A stretch of 64,000 nt of DNA from NCBI GenBank assembly GCA_021831785.1, contig JAKBMB010000011.1:255491-319490 (forward strand), in the 5' to 3' direction. Under the pieces are notes generated by a model, which saw only the letters and a program-made list of their open reading frames with translations, had not been told where the DNA came from and did not search any database. Both the position numbers and the translations under genes were made by a program. The stretch comes from Deltaproteobacteria bacterium (GTDB taxonomy: Bacteria > Desulfobacterota > Binatia > Binatales > Binataceae). Positions 7,914-15,726 of the stretch are shown one piece after another (the first letter of the stretch is position 1; every line of letters starts with the position of its first letter).

Positions 7914-8323
7914 TTTCGTGCCTCCGTTTGCATTCACGTCAATGCGTTGCCCATCAAGCTGGCCACGCATAGCGCGTGTATGTCGATAAGCAGAAAGCAA
8001 GGCTCATACCGGTGAACTTGAGACGAGAGTCATCCGAGTCTGTGATGCCTAGCGAGGACAATCTCCCCATTGCATGTGGCGGCGCGCCACGATTGCTCGC
8101 GAGATCGCCCAGCAGAGCGCCGCGATGGCACGGAGGTGCGGGGTCGGCTCTCAAGCCGGTTTCCGGTTTTGATCTCGATAAGGTATCAATCAACAAGGTG
8201 TAACTCGCATGGCTCTTTGCTGTTCGCCGCCATTCCGTTCGGCGCCGTCCACTGGATCGAGAGGACAAACGCCTCGCGTGGTAGGCCGCTTCGCGGCTCG
8301 CAACCGTTCATTCAACGTCGAAC
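7914..8323. other. divergent intergenic region
   Basis: About 410 bp separate the small secreted protein gene from the LacI-type regulator, which are divergent, so promoters for both should lie here. I see the GGAGG of the secreted-protein gene but no convincing LacI-type palindrome, structured RNA or further reading frame. Confidence 0.5.
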
Positions 8324-9412
8324 ATGGGGTTTAAGAGATTACGATCGTCTCGGCGCGGTCCGGGGGTAATCACGGTCCGCGAAATAGCGCGCGAGTCGGG
8401 GGTCTCGACGGCCACCGTCTCGCGCGTGCTAAGCAGGTCGGAGGTCGTCAGCGAGCATACCAGGGCGCGCGTGATGGCGGTGGTGAACCGCCATCATTAC
8501 GTGCCGCATGGTCTTGCCGGCTCGCTCGCCTCGCGTCGTTCGCGCCAAATCGGCATCATCATCCCCACTATCGCCAATTCCATCTACGCCTCCTGCACGC
8601 AAGCGGTAAACCGCGTGGCGCAGCAAGCGGGATACACCGTGCTCGTGGGAATCTCCGAATTTTCGCCAGAGTACGAGGCCGAGTTGATCCGCCGTTTTCT
8701 GGAGCGGCGGGTCGAAGGGCTGATTTTGACCGGCGTGGCGCGGGCGCACGAGCTGTACCAAAAGATGGAGCACAACGGCGTGAGGTTCGTGATCACCTGG
8801 AAGTACAGCAACGACTGCGGATGGCCCGTCGTCTCCTTCGACAACTACAAGGCCTCAGCCATGGCAGTGGAGCATCTGATCGGGCTCGGCCATCGGCGTA
8901 TCGGCCTAATCTGCGGCCGCTCCGATCTCAACGACCGCGCGCTCGATCGGCGCCGAAGCTTCGAGGATACGCTGCGGTCGCACGGCATCGCGCCGGACCC
9001 CGAGCTTATTTTCGAGCGCGATTTCGAGTTCGACGAGGGCCGCGATGCTACGCGCCGGATGCTTCGACACAAGCTCCCGCCGACGGCGCTGTTCATCGCG
9101 AACGATATTCAGGCGGTGGGCGCGCTGATTGAATGTCGGGAGTCCGGCTTGAGCATTCCTGCGGATATCTCGATTGTCGGGTTCGACGACCTGCCAATCG
9201 CGCAGTACGTAAATCCGCAGCTCACCACGGTGCGCGTGCCGAGCGAGGAAATGGGGCGTCTGGCCACGGAAACTCTGATCGCCGGGATTCGGCGGCGCGC
9301 GCCTTTGAAATCAATCGAACTTTCCACTTCGCTGATAGTTCGGAACTCTACCGGACCGGCAAAGAACGCGCGGCGCCGCGGCTCGAAGCGCGCGCAGGGC
9401 TCCGGAAAATGA
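8324..9412 (+). CDS. LacI/GalR family transcriptional regulator
   Basis: A 362-residue repressor. The N-terminal LacI helix-turn-helix (TVREIARESGVSTATVSRVL, about residues 17-36) and hinge helix (GLAGSLASRR) are followed by a periplasmic-binding-protein-like sensor starting QIGIIIPTIANSIY. Other family features are the GLGHRRIGLICG, PTALFIANDIQAVGAL and DISIVGFDDLPIA segments. The basic tail after residue 340 (RRRGSKRAQ) is an unconserved extension. The effector is likely a sugar or nucleoside; the downstream ROK-type sugar kinase is a possible target, but a 184-bp gap and no visible operator leave this open. Confidence 0.9.
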   Translation: MGFKRLRSSRRGPGVITVREIARESGVSTATVSRVLSRSEVVSEHTRARVMAVVNRHHYVPHGLAGSLASRRSRQIGIIIPTIANSIYASCTQAVNRVAQQAGYTVLVGISEFSPEYEAELIRRFLERRVEGLILTGVARAHELYQKMEHNGVRFVITWKYSNDCGWPVVSFDNYKASAMAVEHLIGLGHRRIGLICGRSDLNDRALDRRRSFEDTLRSHGIAPDPELIFERDFEFDEGRDATRRMLRHKLPPTALFIANDIQAVGALIECRESGLSIPADISIVGFDDLPIAQYVNPQLTTVRVPSEEMGRLATETLIAGIRRRAPLKSIELSTSLIVRNSTGPAKNARRRGSKRAQGSGK

Positions 9413-9596
9413 TAGACGAAGCGAGCTCTTGCGGAAAACCACGGGCGGGCGTCGCCCGGGAACGGGCGAGGGCAAGCCGGCGGCGGACGCGAGGGGCGCG
9501 ACAGGTTTCGCCCGGCCGGCAGGCTATAGACATTGAAATTCGGGCCGCCTTCGCGTTAGCGTGGCTAGGCAACAGGCTTCGGCGGGGGGTAATCCG

Positions 9597-10505
9597 ATGG
9601 CAGAACGGACTGGCGCGGCCGAGCGGGCTACTGACGACTCGGTGCGTACGCTCGCCATTGACATAGGCGGCAGCGGGATCAAGGCAATCACGCTCGACCG
9701 GCAAGGCAAGCCGCTGACCAAGCGCGTGCGTGTCCCCACGCCCAGACCGGCCACGCCAAAGGCGGTGGTCCGCACGGTCTGCAGGCTCGCTAAAATGCAG
9801 CCGGGCTTCGACCGCGTCTCGGCCGGCTTTCCCGGGGTGGTAAAGGACGGCGTCGTTTATAGCGCGCCGAATCTAAGCAAGAGATGGGACAGCTTCGACC
9901 TGCAAAAGGCGCTGCAAAATAAGCTTGAACGACCGGTGCGAGTGGCCAATGACGCCGCGGTGCAGGGCGCAGGCGCGGTGAGCGGGCGCGGCCTGGAGCT
10001 CGTCATTACGCTGGGCACCGGCTTCGGTTCGGCGCTGTTTGCCGACGGACGGCGCATCGCGCTCGAACTGGGGCACCATCCCTTCCATAAGGGTAGGACC
10101 TACGAGCAGGAACTCGGCGCCCGCGCATTGGCAAAAAAGGGCAGGAAGAAATGGATGGCTTATTTGCGCGAAGCGATTGATGACCTCAAGCGCACGTTCA
10201 ACTACGACCGGCTATATATTGGCGGAGGCAACGCGAAGTATATACGCTTCGACCTGCCGTCCGGGGTAAAAGTGGTGCGCAACATCGACGGGCTGCTCGG
10301 CGGAATCGCGCTCTGGAGCGAGTCCGAGACGCAGCACTCCGCGCCGCCGCCGCCGGCTCGCCGGCACCCGCGCCGCGCGCGGCGCACTCGTGTGGATGGC
10401 GCGCGGGCGTCGGCCGAAAAGCCGGAGCGCACCCAAGCCGCGGCGAGCGCCGAGGCCGGCACTCACACGCCGGCAACCGAATCGCCCGGCGATAAGCTCG
10501 CCTAG
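9597..10505 (+). CDS. ppgK: ROK family kinase, polyphosphate-glucokinase-like
   Basis: A 302-residue sugar-kinase fold protein. The phosphate-1 loop LAIDIGGSGIKAI is near the N-terminus, then the ROK features VSAGFPGVVKDG, VANDAAVQG, TLGTGFGSALF and, near the end of the domain, the RLYIGGGNAKYI and GLLGGIALW segments typical of strictly polyphosphate- or ATP/polyphosphate-dependent glucokinases. It would phosphorylate glucose using polyphosphate. ATG 9597 is preferred over GTG 9561 because of the GGGGGG run seven bases upstream. The last 65 residues are an Ala/Arg/Pro-rich low-complexity tail not found in the family. SixA, CHAD and Ppx genes nearby fit a polyphosphate theme. Confidence 0.8.
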   Translation: MAERTGAAERATDDSVRTLAIDIGGSGIKAITLDRQGKPLTKRVRVPTPRPATPKAVVRTVCRLAKMQPGFDRVSAGFPGVVKDGVVYSAPNLSKRWDSFDLQKALQNKLERPVRVANDAAVQGAGAVSGRGLELVITLGTGFGSALFADGRRIALELGHHPFHKGRTYEQELGARALAKKGRKKWMAYLREAIDDLKRTFNYDRLYIGGGNAKYIRFDLPSGVKVVRNIDGLLGGIALWSESETQHSAPPPPARRHPRRARRTRVDGARASAEKPERTQAAASAEAGTHTPATESPGDKLA

Positions 10506-10708
10506 GTTGACCGGCGGCTTATCGTCACTGCGCCGCCGGCGCGACCCCGCACTGCCGTCCGGCCCGCAGCGTCGCGGCAAGCTCGCCTTCTCAGCGGTTG
10601 CGCGATTTGTCAATTCGAGCTAAACCTCGCTTTATCAGTCAGGCGACAGTATGGTCTAATCTTGCCGATATCGTAGACCCTGAGGTTCCTCTGTGGTTCG
10701 ATCAATAG

Positions 10709-10924
10709 TATTGACGATTGCAAAACATTGAGACCGTGCGGGATCGGGGCGGGAGACCTTGTGCTCGCTGCGCGGGCAAGGCCTGCGTCCCCTTCCTAAC
10801 CTTCCCCCGCGCGGTGGGGGAAGGAACCAGAAATCGGGCCTTCGCCGCGGTGCGGGGAAAGGTGAGGAAGGGGGGTGGGACAGGCTCACGGTCTGCCTGT
10901 CGCTATATTCTGCAGTCCTCAGTA
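10709..10924. mobile_element. MITE-like repeat family C, copy 1
   Basis: A 216-bp non-coding element with imperfect terminal inverted repeats: the left TATTGACGATTGCAAAAC and the reverse complement of the right end TACTGAGGACTGCAGAAT agree at about 19 of 26 positions over the full repeat. The core carries the inverted CCTTCCCC/GGGGAAGG block. The right end is nearly identical to the start of the repeat at 27218 and related to 25483. It fills most of the roughly 500-bp gap between the ROK kinase and the thymidylate-kinase-like pair; nothing else is seen there. Confidence 0.65.
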
Positions 10925-11003
10925 GGTTCGACATCGATTGGACCGATTAGGCCAGCAACGGTAACAAAACCCAAGATAAAGCCCAGCAGTAGGTCCTACG
11001 CGC

Positions 11004-11906
11004 ATGTCTGGTCGGCGCGCGTTTGCGGCTACCGCTCAAGGCAGGAAAGCGGGCGTCGAGCTTATGGCAGTAACACCCAAAGATGGTTTCGATGCGCAAG
11101 GCGCGCTGACCGCAGCTAACTTAGCGTGCGGCGGGTCGGTGAATGAGGACGGCCAGGCGCGCGAGGAGATAGGCTCGTCCGAGAGCACGCGCAGGAGTCT
11201 TCTTTTATCGCCCCATCCGTATCCGGGGCGACTGATCGCGGTCGAAGGCATCGACGGTTCAGGCAAGTCGACGCAGTTGATTTTGCTGGAGCGATGGCTT
11301 CGCGCCCGCGGCTATCCGGTGCGCTTTACCGAATGGAACTCCTCCCGGCTGGTGCGCCAATCGCTGCGCCGCGGGAAGAGAAAGAATTTGCTCACCCCCA
11401 CCACGTTCAGCCTGCTTCACGCGGTAGACTTCGCCGATCGTTTGACCTACAACATTTTGCCCCCGCTCAAGGCCGGGATGATCGTGCTTTCCGACCGCTA
11501 CGCTTACACGGCGTTTGCGCGCGACGTCGCGCGCGGGGTACATCCTGAATGGGTGCGCAAGGTCTACAGCTTCGCGCTGCGCCCCGACCTGACGCTCTAC
11601 TTCCGCGTTCCGATTACGGTGTCTTTGGAGCGCCTGCTCTCGGGCCGCGCCAAGCTTAAGTATCACGAGGCGGGAATGGACCTCGGTCTCTCTTCCGACC
11701 CGGCCGAGAGCTTTGCGGTGTTTCAGAACCGGGTGCTGGACATTTACGACCAATTAACCGTCGAGTTCGGCTTGCGCACGATTGACGCCACCGGCGAGAT
11801 TCTGGACCAGCAGCGGACCGTGCGCCGAATGGTGCGCGAAATACTTCGCGACTACGATCGCGAGCAAGCGAGGGGTAATCATGGGGCCGCCATCCAATCG
11901 TCGTAA
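11004..11906 (+). CDS. thymidylate-kinase-like P-loop protein, first of tandem pair
   Basis: A 300-residue P-loop NMP-kinase-like protein. About 75 poorly conserved residues precede the kinase core, which has an intact Walker A (EGIDGSGKST, K88), the base-binding FADRL helix and the DRYAYTAFAR motif corresponding to the DR loop of dTMP kinases. The usual TREPGGT segment is replaced by FTEWNSS and the arginine-rich lid by KYHEAGMDLGL, so it is a divergent subfamily. ATG 11064 is an alternative start. It overlaps the paralogous next gene by 26 bp. dTMP phosphorylation is possible, but a different phospho-acceptor is as likely given the polyphosphate-type neighbours. Confidence 0.8.
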   Translation: MSGRRAFAATAQGRKAGVELMAVTPKDGFDAQGALTAANLACGGSVNEDGQAREEIGSSESTRRSLLLSPHPYPGRLIAVEGIDGSGKSTQLILLERWLRARGYPVRFTEWNSSRLVRQSLRRGKRKNLLTPTTFSLLHAVDFADRLTYNILPPLKAGMIVLSDRYAYTAFARDVARGVHPEWVRKVYSFALRPDLTLYFRVPITVSLERLLSGRAKLKYHEAGMDLGLSSDPAESFAVFQNRVLDIYDQLTVEFGLRTIDATGEILDQQRTVRRMVREILRDYDREQARGNHGAAIQSS

Positions 11907-12627
11907 AAGTTGGTACGGTCACGGCCTGCCATACCTCACCGAGAAGCGGCTGCCGGGCCATTTGATCGCAATCGAGGGCACTGACGGCGTGGGCCGCTCG
12001 ACCCAGATTCAGCTTCTGCGGCCGTGGCTCGAAGTCGAGGGTTACGCGGTGAGCAACACCGGCTGGGCGCGCTCGCCGCTGCTGCACGAGACCATCGGCC
12101 AAGCCAAAGCCGGCCATCAGCTTACCGTCTCGACTTTCAGTTTGTTCTACGCGGCCGATTTTGCCGACCGGCTCGAACACGAGATCCTGCCCGCTTTGCA
12201 GGCGGGGTTTATCGTCATCGCCGACCGCTACATGTACACCGCTTTTGCGCGGAACACGGCGATGGGCGCCGACCCGGCGTGGACCCGCGACCTCTTCGGG
12301 ATGGCGCTTTTGCCGGACCTGGTGCTTCATCTTGATATCGACGTCGAGACGCTCATCCCGCGGGTGGTGCAGAACAAGGGCATGAATTACTGGGAGTCCG
12401 GGATGCATCTGGCGCTCGGCACCGATTTGTTCGATTCCTTTGTTCGCTACCAGGGGCGCCTTATCGAGGAATACCGCCGCCTGGCGAGCGAGTTCGGGTT
12501 CATTACGGTCGATGCGCGGCGCTCGATCGACGAGGTGCAGGACGATCTGCGCCGCCATATCCTGGATTACCTGCCGATCACCGGAGCGTCTCGGCCCGAA
12601 GAAGGTTCGCCGAACAACGGCGAGTGA
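11881..12627 (+). CDS. thymidylate-kinase-like protein with degenerate Walker A
   Basis: A 248-residue paralogue of the preceding protein, aligned over its whole length (TFSLFYAADFADRL, DRYMYTAFARNTAMG and NYWESGMHLALG match the partner). The Walker A reads GTDGVGRST: the invariant lysine is arginine (codon CGC, at least two changes from AAG/AAA), and the acidic residue of the partner's FTEW segment is lost (NTGW). These changes predict weak or no ATP hydrolysis, as in a pseudokinase subunit. Thymidylate kinases are dimers, so a heterodimer with the upstream protein is a natural model. ATG 11881 has GAGGGG upstream and overlaps the previous gene. Confidence 0.8.
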   Translation: MGPPSNRRKSWYGHGLPYLTEKRLPGHLIAIEGTDGVGRSTQIQLLRPWLEVEGYAVSNTGWARSPLLHETIGQAKAGHQLTVSTFSLFYAADFADRLEHEILPALQAGFIVIADRYMYTAFARNTAMGADPAWTRDLFGMALLPDLVLHLDIDVETLIPRVVQNKGMNYWESGMHLALGTDLFDSFVRYQGRLIEEYRRLASEFGFITVDARRSIDEVQDDLRRHILDYLPITGASRPEEGSPNNGE

Positions 12628-12854
12628 GACCGCAAGCTGTCCTGCAGCGGCGCGCCGCGGCGAGCACGCCCGCACGGCTCGCGGCGCCGGCCCGGCTCAG
12701 GAGGCGGCGCCGCCGCCGGTTTCGCGTTCCATCGAATTGGGTTGGCGCCGGCGCCAAAGACCGGCGATTATGGAATCCGCATCCGCCCAGCGATATTATC
12801 GCTCTGGCGGCCGGGCGGGGAAACTCGGAGCCGCGCTTAAGCTTCAACCCAAGG

Positions 12855-12860
12855 TAGACT
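12855..12860 (+). promoter_or_regulatory. TAGACT -10 box, leaderless geometry
   Basis: TAGACT stands exactly seven bases before the ATG of sixA, with no Shine-Dalgarno sequence between. No good -35 is visible. The geometry matches the TATAAT before the sensor kinase at 4256 and predicts a leaderless transcript starting about the first base of the coding region. The GC-rich 12628-12840 gap upstream has no other feature. Confidence 0.5.
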
Positions 12861-12867
12861 ATAGGCG

Positions 12868-13368
12868 ATGATGCTCTACATCGTTCGGCACGCGGAGGCC
12901 AAGCCGGCCGGCCAAGGCGTCGGCGACGAGGCGCGCAGGCTAACGCCGCGCGGCCGCGATCGAACGCGCGACGCGGCCGCGGGGATGGCCGCGCTTGGGC
13001 TCAAGTTTGACGCGATTCTGACCAGTCCGCTGCCGCGCGCTAAGGAGACGGCGGAAATCATCGCCGCGGCTTACCCGGACGGCGCGCAGCCCCAGGAGTT
13101 GCCCGCCCTGGTGGGCAGCGTGGCGCCGGCCGACGCGCTGGCCGCGCTGGCGCCTTTCGCGCGCAACCAGAGCCTGCTCCTCGTGGGACATGAGCCGCAG
13201 CTCAGCGGGCTCGTGGCGCTTTTGCTCACCGGAACTGGAGACGGCTTGCAGGTGAATTTCAAGAAAGGCGCGTGCGTCGCGCTCGAGCTGGCGCGGCGCT
13301 TCGAGACCGGCGCCGCTCATCTCCGATGGATGCTTACGCAGCGCCAACTGCGCCGGCTGCGCAAGTAA
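12868..13368 (+). CDS. sixA: SixA-type phosphohistidine phosphatase
   Basis: A 166-residue histidine phosphatase of the short SixA branch. The catalytic RHAE motif (H8) is at the N-terminus, the second-site region is TSPLPRAKETAEI, and the second catalytic histidine lies in LLLVGHEPQLSGL. SixA removes phosphate from phosphohistidine on HPt domains or on the nitrogen PTS protein. Gene neighbourhoods pairing SixA with CHAD and Ppx/GppA proteins are common, consistent with the convergent CHAD gene 174 bp downstream. A second ATG at 12871 is an alternative start. The catalytic residues seem complete, so an active enzyme is expected. Confidence 0.88.
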   Translation: MMLYIVRHAEAKPAGQGVGDEARRLTPRGRDRTRDAAAGMAALGLKFDAILTSPLPRAKETAEIIAAAYPDGAQPQELPALVGSVAPADALAALAPFARNQSLLLVGHEPQLSGLVALLLTGTGDGLQVNFKKGACVALELARRFETGAAHLRWMLTQRQLRRLRK

Positions 13369-13542
13369 TCAAACGCCTGTGCGATGCACCCTGCGGCGCC
13401 ACACTGCGGAAGCTGCGGACCGCGGCCTGCTCAGGCGCCAGCCGCGCCGACGGCGGTCAGCGCGTTGCGCAAACCTAATGACTCGACCGGCCGCTTGGCC
13501 TGCGCCATGATTTCCGCGCCGGGCTCAGCGATGCGCGGGCGG

Positions 13543-14577
13543 TCAGGCGGGCTTAAGCTCCATTTCGGCCGCGGCCTGCGAGGGCGCGTGCTCGTCGCTT
13601 TCGGCTTTGTGGGCGCGCTGCTCGATCAAGCCTTCGAGCAGCGGCCATTGCGGCGCGTTTCCTACCTGAGCGAGCAGCTCTTCGGTCTCGGCAAGCTCCG
13701 CCTTGCGCTGCGTAGCGAGCTTGGCCAGCAAGCGGCTTGCCGCTCGCGGCTGCTCTAACAGAAAGGCCGGGTCCGCCAGGGCCTTGGCGGCCATCCGCGC
13801 GAGCTCGCGCCGGTCATGCAGGCGGCCTAGCGCGTCCTGTAGGTTGCGCAGCCATGCCAGCGCCGGTTTTACTTCACCGGCGCCGAGGTCCCGAGCCAGC
13901 TCCAGTCTGTAGCGCAAGCGCTTGGTCTGAACGCGGAAGGCGTGGACATCGGCCGGATCCAAGCTTTTTCGCGCGCGTGAAAAAACGCTGCGCCACAGGG
14001 CGTAGGACTCCTTTAGCGCGGCGCTCATAAGGGCTTTCGGATGGCCGTGGGTTGGGCGGCCGGCTGCCGTGGAGGCGGCGTTATGGGTCAGGCCTTTGAG
14101 GCTTTGCCCCAGGGTGAAGAACCGGCGGTTGGCGAGCCTGCGCCGAGCGCGGCCGATCGCTCGCTCGCGCCTTGCCAGCAGGTAGCTGTGAACCGTCTCC
14201 CACGCGCGTTGCTCGTCGGGGTTGCGCACGCGCTTGAGCCTGCGCCTGACCATCTCGATGAGAACGTCGCAATCGCGCCACGTCCCGACCGCGCGGCGCG
14301 ATTGGCGCAGCGTGCGCACCACGGCTTGCGCCTGCGGGCTGCGCGGCCTGGGGAATAGGGCGACGACGACTTGCTGAAGCCGTCGGCTCCACACCCGCAG
14401 ATCGTGAACCGCCTCAACGTCCTCCTCGCCCAAAACCTTCGGTAGCTGAGTTAAAAACTTACGCAGCCGCGCTGCCAGCAGAACATCCAGCGGGGAAGGC
14501 CGTGAGCCCTCATCTGTGGTGCTTGCGCTGCGACCGGTATTGTCGCGCGTCGAAGTGAGCATCGTCTTGCCCGGCAC
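13543..14577 (-). CDS. CHAD domain protein, polyphosphate-binding
   Basis: A 344-residue helical CHAD (conserved histidine alpha-helical) protein. The two halves each contain the basic histidine motif: VHDLRVWSRRLQQ in the first and VHAFRVQTKRLRYRLEL in the second. The rest is rich in Arg/Lys on helices, making the positively charged groove that binds polyphosphate in characterised CHAD proteins. The start is GTG 14577 (GGAAG just upstream) or ATG 14562. It is convergent with sixA. The 30-residue C-terminal tail (EQRAHKAESDEHAPSQAAAE) is not part of the domain. Binding to polyphosphate granules is family knowledge; no enzymatic domain such as CYTH is fused here. Confidence 0.88.
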   Translation of the reverse strand: MPGKTMLTSTRDNTGRSASTTDEGSRPSPLDVLLAARLRKFLTQLPKVLGEEDVEAVHDLRVWSRRLQQVVVALFPRPRSPQAQAVVRTLRQSRRAVGTWRDCDVLIEMVRRRLKRVRNPDEQRAWETVHSYLLARRERAIGRARRRLANRRFFTLGQSLKGLTHNAASTAAGRPTHGHPKALMSAALKESYALWRSVFSRARKSLDPADVHAFRVQTKRLRYRLELARDLGAGEVKPALAWLRNLQDALGRLHDRRELARMAAKALADPAFLLEQPRAASRLLAKLATQRKAELAETEELLAQVGNAPQWPLLEGLIEQRAHKAESDEHAPSQAAAEMELKPA

Positions 14578-14976
14578 GGACTTCCGAGGTCCGCTCCTCG
14601 CAAAAGCGGGGTTTAACGCTTAGTTAAGGAATCATTGCGCATCCGGTAACGCAATTGTGCCACCAGCGCCGTCGAGCATCAATCGACGGCCGACCTTATC
14701 GCCGCTATAGCATCAGACCCGCTGACCGCCTCCGACCAAACCGCAAAAGATGGGCAAGGCACTGTCAGAGGCAGTAAGAATCCCAAGATTCTCAAAAAAA
14801 CAGCCGCCGGTATGGCGCTAAGGCGCTCAAACTATGGATTATCCGAGCGCTTTTCGCCGGGCTACGTTTCTTACGCGTTACCCACTTGCAGCAGGCTGAT
14901 ATTTACGCTAAATATTCGATATTGCTTCGATTATTCTTCGATTAATAGAGCCCCAACAGGGTAACCAAAGAGCACA
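14578..14976. other. upstream region of the exopolysaccharide locus
   Basis: About 400 bp between the divergent CHAD gene and the NusG-like gene. The last 100 bases are AT-rich (repeats of ATTCTTCGATT-type sequence at about 14916-14946) in contrast to the GC-rich flanks, and TTGCAG (14886) followed 17 bases later by TAAATA is a possible but weak promoter. No reading frame is supported. Confidence 0.4.
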
Positions 14977-15534
14977 ATGGCTAAGCGGCGCGCAGGTGAG
15001 CGCGATGTAGGTGCGGCCGTCGAAAGCGGTATCGAAATGGAGACGAACTGGTACCTGGTGCGGACCAAAGCGGGCGAAGAGCGGATCGCGCAGGGCCATC
15101 TGGCTCAACTTGCCGGCGACTTGCTGCTGCCGCTTCTCAAGGTTCGAGTCCGTCGATGGGGCCGAATGGTGGACTCGGTTGCTCCTCTTTTCCCGTCGTA
15201 TCTGTTTGCCCAGCTCGATTACGAGCGTGAGTGCGGCCGCGTGCGTTTTACGCGCGGGGTTCGAGACATAGTCTGCTTCGGGCATCAACCGGCGGACGTC
15301 CCGCGATGGATTGTCGAAGAGATGAAGCAGCGCTGCGCGCAGGGACCGGTGGAGTTGCCACGCCATGCGTTCTCACCCGGTGAACCTGTGCGGGTAATTG
15401 ACGGTCCGCTTGAGGGGTTTGAAGGGATCTTTCAGCACCATCTTTCCGGCGCCGAGCGGGTTGCCGTTTTGCTCTCCACGATGAGCGGGGCGCGGGCCGT
15501 GCTGCCCGCGAAGATGATCGTCCCCGTAGCCTAG
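14977..15534 (+). CDS. NusG/RfaH-like specialised antiterminator
   Basis: A 185-residue NusG paralogue. The NGN domain starts at METNWYLVRTKAGEE (residue 21), passes through PLFPSYLFAQLDYE and ends near residue 125; a KOW domain follows (FSPGEPVRVIDGPLEGFEG). Proteins of this kind (RfaH, UpxY, LoaP) bind RNA polymerase and suppress termination across long polysaccharide operons, recruited by a specific element early in the transcript. It is the first gene before a 12-kb block of same-strand polysaccharide genes, and an ops-like GGCGGTAGC lies just downstream. ATG 15037 is an alternative start. It is too divergent to be the housekeeping NusG. Confidence 0.88.
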   Translation: MAKRRAGERDVGAAVESGIEMETNWYLVRTKAGEERIAQGHLAQLAGDLLLPLLKVRVRRWGRMVDSVAPLFPSYLFAQLDYERECGRVRFTRGVRDIVCFGHQPADVPRWIVEEMKQRCAQGPVELPRHAFSPGEPVRVIDGPLEGFEGIFQHHLSGAERVAVLLSTMSGARAVLPAKMIVPVA

Positions 15535-15643
15535 ACGGGCCATGGCGGCTAAAGGCCGCCGCGGCAGGCGCGGCTCAAGATGCGGCCGGCCGTAAGAAAA
15601 TCAACAACGCTGCGTACCTTGCCTTTAGTTTACAGGTGGGAGC

Positions 15644-15652
15644 GGCGGTAGC
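15644..15652 (+). promoter_or_regulatory. ops-like antiterminator recruitment site GGCGGTAGC
   Basis: GGCGGTAGC is identical to the first nine bases of the enterobacterial ops element recognised by RfaH (the rest, beginning CCATCG here, differs). It lies on the coding strand in the untranslated gap between the NusG-like gene and the chain-length determinant gene, which is where a recruitment site for the operon would be expected. The sequence match is visible; function is inferred. Confidence 0.5.
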
Positions 15653-15726
15653 CCATCGCGGCGAAGGCGCGTAAATATTCGGCGCTTAACCTCCTGACCT
15701 TTAAGCATCAGCGGTCGTCCAGGACG

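Noticed and set aside
7914-8323. LacI operator palindrome upstream of the regulator
   Set aside because: Several short partial palindromes were seen, but none with the length and symmetry of a LacI-family operator.
10985-11003. GTAGG-T-CCTAC palindrome just upstream of the first thymidylate-kinase-like gene as operator
   Set aside because: Five-base arms occur often by chance and no regulator links to it.
15130-15160. tRNA-like GGTTCGAGTCC sequence
   Set aside because: It lies inside the NusG-like coding region and no cloverleaf can be formed.
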